DNA of 6,959 bases from JAOPZY01 sp036495025 (GTDB taxonomy: Bacteria; Actinomycetota; CADDZG01; JAHWKV01; JAOPZY01): contig DASXNO010000264.1 in assembly GCA_036495025.1 (NCBI GenBank), positions 1-6,959 of the forward strand, in the 5' to 3' direction. Below, one piece after another: positions 4,805-6,959 of the stretch. The notes under the pieces were generated by a model. The model ran no database searches and was not told the DNA's origin. It saw only the letters and a list, made by a program, of their open reading frames with translations. Each line of letters begins with the position of its first letter. The stretch's first letter is position 1. The translations under genes were made by a program, and so were the position numbers.

Positions 4805-5308
4805 ATGTCGACAACGACCCCCACCACGGCACTCGCCAAGCCCGCAGCCATCGATGGCAGCCCGGAGATGACCCAGATCGAGCGCGGCCTGACGACCATC
4901 GTACGGTGGGGCAACCTGCCCCGCGTCCGGGAGCGGTTCACCGCGGTCGCCGGGATGGACCTGGAGCGGGCCAGCTACGCCGTCCTGTTCCGCCTCGAGG
5001 AGGGTCCGGCCCGCCTCTCCGACCTGGCGCAGCGGGTGGGGGTCGACATCTCCACCCTGAGCCGGCAGGTCCACCACCTCGAAGCCGCCGGGCTGGTAGG
5101 GCGCAGCGTGATGGAGGAAGACCGGCGGGCGGCACTCCTCTCCGTCACGGACGAGGGCCGGGACTTCGTGCACCGCATCCGGGCGGCCAAGCGGGCCGCC
5201 ATCACCGAGATGCTGGAGCACTGGACCCCGGAGGAGCGCGCCGAGCTCGGCCGGGTCCTCGGCCGCCTCGCGAACGAGATGGTGGCGTTCGGCTGCCGGG
5301 AGCGCTGA
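4805..5308 (+). CDS. MarR-family transcriptional regulator
   Basis: A 167-residue winged helix-turn-helix regulator of usual MarR length, acting as a dimer in the cytoplasm. The HTH is LSDLAQRVGVDISTLSRQVHHLEAAGLV (recognition helix about 82-93, full motif 71-98). The wing follows with the family's conserved D-R-R (Asp106, Arg107, Arg108) and LLSVTDEG. Flanking helices (about 21-62 and 118-160) form the dimer and ligand pocket. An ATG at 4745 is in frame, but starting there would put the promoter inside the gene, so 4805 is chosen. The ABC ATPase gene begins 3 bp after the stop, so this is the first gene of an operon. MarR proteins beside DrrAB-type exporters usually repress them and release DNA on binding a small molecule; the ligand here is unknown. 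Confidence 0.9.
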   Translation: MSTTTPTTALAKPAAIDGSPEMTQIERGLTTIVRWGNLPRVRERFTAVAGMDLERASYAVLFRLEEGPARLSDLAQRVGVDISTLSRQVHHLEAAGLVGRSVMEEDRRAALLSVTDEGRDFVHRIRAAKRAAITEMLEHWTPEERAELGRVLGRLANEMVAFGCRER

Positions 5309-5311
5309 CCC

Positions 5312-6349
5312 GTGGCCGCAAGCCGCATCGACGAGGATTTCTCCCCTCCAGAGCTGGGCGCCCGCGAGCGCCCGGCCATCGAGGCACGGGACCTCCGCAA
5401 GCGCTTCGGTGACTTCGAGGCGGTCCACGGAGTCAGCTTCGACGTCATGCCGGGCGAGACCTTCGGGTTCCTCGGCCCCAACGGCGCAGGCAAGTCCACC
5501 ACGATCTCGATGCTCTGCACCCTCCTGAAGCCATCGGGCGGCACCGCCCTCGTGGCCGGCCACGACGTGGTGGCCGCCCGGGCGGAGGTCCGGCGCCGCA
5601 TCGGCCTGGTGTTCCAGGACACCACCCTCGACGACTACCTGACCGCCGCCGAGAACCTCCGCTTCCATGCGGAGCTCTACGGCGTGCCCAAGCGCATCGC
5701 CGGGCAGCGGGTGCAGCAGGTGCTCGAGATGGTGGGCCTCTGGGACCGCCGCGACAGCATCACCCGCACGTTCTCCGGCGGGATGAAGCGGCGCCTGGAG
5801 ATCGCCCGGGGGCTGCTGCACTCCCCTCGGGTCCTGTTCCTCGACGAACCGACGGTGGGCCTCGACCCTCAGACGCGCCTGCACATCTGGAACTACATCA
5901 ACGAGCTGAAGCGGCGGGAGCAGATCACCATGTTCCTCACCACGCACTACATGGAGGAGGCGGAGTTCTGCGACCGCATCGCGATCATGGACAACGGGGT
6001 GATCGTCGTCAGCGGCACGCCGGAGGAGCTGAAGGCGGGCATCGGCAAGGACCGGGTCGAGCTCCGCACGGACGACGACGAGCTCGCCCGCCAGCGCCTC
6101 AAGGATGTCTTCGGCCTCGAAGCCACACCCGGGGAGAACGGTCTCACCGTCCACGTCGAGCACGGTGAGCGGTTCATCCCGCACCTGTTCGCCTCGCTCG
6201 GCGTCGGCATCCAGTCGGTCAGCGTCGCCAGGCCGACGCTCGACGACGTCTTCATGCAGCACACCGGCCACACGATCCGTGACGCCGAGTCGAGCGGGTC
6301 GGGCATCCGCAACAACCCCTTCATGCGGGCTCAGCGCGCCCGGCGGTAG
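5312..6349 (+). CDS. ABC transporter ATP-binding protein, DrrA-like
   Basis: The nucleotide-binding subunit of an ABC-2 type exporter, 345 residues from the GTG at 5312. All ATPase motifs are intact: Walker A GPNGAGKST (55-63), Q-loop Gln102 in VFQDTTLDDYLT, signature SGGMKRR (155-161), Walker B VLFLDEP (174-180) with catalytic Glu179, and switch His212 in TTHYMEEAE. The region after about 230 is the small C-terminal domain typical of the daunorubicin-resistance (DrrA) group, with PTLDDVFMQHTG near its end. The last 20 or so residues are basic and variable. A GGGAG lies 9 bp upstream of the GTG, and the gap to marR is 3 bp. The permease gene starts 2 bp after the stop. The family exports drugs, antibiotics or lipids; the sequence does not tell which. 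Confidence 0.93.
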   Translation: MAASRIDEDFSPPELGARERPAIEARDLRKRFGDFEAVHGVSFDVMPGETFGFLGPNGAGKSTTISMLCTLLKPSGGTALVAGHDVVAARAEVRRRIGLVFQDTTLDDYLTAAENLRFHAELYGVPKRIAGQRVQQVLEMVGLWDRRDSITRTFSGGMKRRLEIARGLLHSPRVLFLDEPTVGLDPQTRLHIWNYINELKRREQITMFLTTHYMEEAEFCDRIAIMDNGVIVVSGTPEELKAGIGKDRVELRTDDDELARQRLKDVFGLEATPGENGLTVHVEHGERFIPHLFASLGVGIQSVSVARPTLDDVFMQHTGHTIRDAESSGSGIRNNPFMRAQRARR

Positions 6350-6351
6350 CC

Positions 6352-6959
6352 ATGGCAGTCCGCACCGGCACCCTCGACGTCGTCCCCGTCACCGAAGCGC
6401 GGGGCACGTGGCTGGACGCCCTCCGGGCCATCCGGGTGGTGTGGAAGCGTGAGCTCATCCGGTGGTCGCGCAACCGCACCCGGATCTTCACCACCCTCGT
6501 CCAGCCGGTGCTGTTCCTGTTCGTCCTCGGCAGCGGCCTGGCGTCGTTGCTGCCCCGCCAGGGCGGCGGCCTCGACTTCCGTACCTTCATGTTCCCGGGG
6601 GTCCTGGCGATGGTGGTCCTGTTCACGTCGATCTTCTCGGCGGTGTCCATCGTGTGGGACCGGGAGTTCGGCTTCATGCGGGAGATGATGGTCGCCCCCG
6701 TGCCCCGCTCCTCGCTCGTGATCGGCAAGTGCCTGGGCGGCGCCACGGTGGCGACGATCCAGGGAACGATCCTCCTGTCGCTCGCCGGGCTCGTCCACGT
6801 GCCGTACAACCCGCTGCTGATCGTCACGCTGCTCGCCGAGATGGCGCTGACCGCGTTCACCCTCACCTGCTTCGGCGTGTTCGCCGCCAGCCGGATGCAG
6901 CAGGTGGAGTCGTTCCAGGTGGTGATGCAGCTCTTCGTGTTCCCGATGTTCTTCCTGTC
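6352..6959 (+). CDS. ABC-2 type permease, DrrB-like (partial, 3' end beyond window)
   Basis: The membrane subunit paired with the preceding ATPase; 202 residues are visible and the gene runs off the window. The family is usually about 250-280 residues, so roughly a quarter is missing. A cytoplasmic N-terminus (1-47) holds the amphipathic RVVWKRELIRWSRN segment. Membrane helices are seen at about 48-67, 80-101, 128-149, 155-178 and the start of another at 188-202. The cytoplasmic loop WDREFGFMREMMVAPVPRSS (102-121) is the ABC-2 hallmark that contacts the ATPase. The ATG at 6352 lies 2 bp after the ATPase stop, with no strong ribosome-binding site, consistent with coupled translation. Confidence 0.92.
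   Translation, partial: MAVRTGTLDVVPVTEARGTWLDALRAIRVVWKRELIRWSRNRTRIFTTLVQPVLFLFVLGSGLASLLPRQGGGLDFRTFMFPGVLAMVVLFTSIFSAVSIVWDREFGFMREMMVAPVPRSSLVIGKCLGGATVATIQGTILLSLAGLVHVPYNPLLIVTLLAEMALTAFTLTCFGVFAASRMQQVESFQVVMQLFVFPMFFL

Noticed and set aside
3787..5412. Long open frame (541 codons) on the plus strand
   Set aside because: It lies antisense to the lipoprotein pair and out of frame with marR. Its translation is Gly/Arg/Pro-rich low-complexity sequence without a domain, as expected from GC-rich DNA.
4787..6271. Long minus-strand open frame (494 codons) opposite marR and the ABC ATPase
   Set aside because: It mirrors the codon bias of two well-supported genes and shows no recognisable domain.

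Overview
The window is high-GC DNA with dense coding on both strands. The GC-rich third positions, the GTG starts and above all the family of 'GYWLV...DG.V..FGDA' repeats fused to a D,D-carboxypeptidase point to an actinobacterium, most likely of the class Acidimicrobiia. That placement rests on family knowledge and was not computed.

Layout, left to right. (1) A small LapA-like two-helix membrane protein (93-446, +). (2) A convergent two-gene unit on the minus strand: folE (GTP cyclohydrolase I, 1246-1980), followed by and overlapping a RibD C-terminal-domain reductase (389-1333) whose 3' end runs 58 bp into lapA. (3) A 203-bp divergent intergenic region (1981-2183) carrying an 11-bp tandem repeat and a 21-bp-arm inverted repeat; a 30-bp piece of it recurs inside the ribD-like gene. 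(4) A lipoprotein-type VanY-like D,D-carboxypeptidase with six C-terminal FGDA repeats (2184-3674, +). (5) A minus-strand pair overlapping by GTGA: a short lipoprotein (4425-4724) and a secreted helical protein (3721-4428), both of unknown function. (6) A plus-strand operon: a MarR regulator (4805-5308), a DrrA-type ABC ATPase (5312-6349) and a DrrB-type ABC-2 permease (from 6352, cut by the window end).

How the genes may work together. FolE makes 7,8-dihydroneopterin triphosphate, and the RibD-like reductase has a dihydrofolate-reductase fold, so the pair could act in pterin/folate or flavin metabolism. The VanY-like protein trims peptidoglycan stem peptides outside the membrane. The MarR/ABC operon looks like a drug- or lipid-export system controlled by its own regulator, which may bind a 19-bp inverted repeat lying on the operon promoter.

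No phage genes, transposase, CRISPR array, tRNA or rRNA was seen. I do not see a clearly new multi-gene system. The most unusual items are the short palindromic repeat family that seems to have inserted in frame into the ribD-like gene, the apparent use of leaderless transcripts (a TAnnnT hexamer 6-8 bp before four start codons), and the uncharacterised lipoprotein/helical secreted pair.
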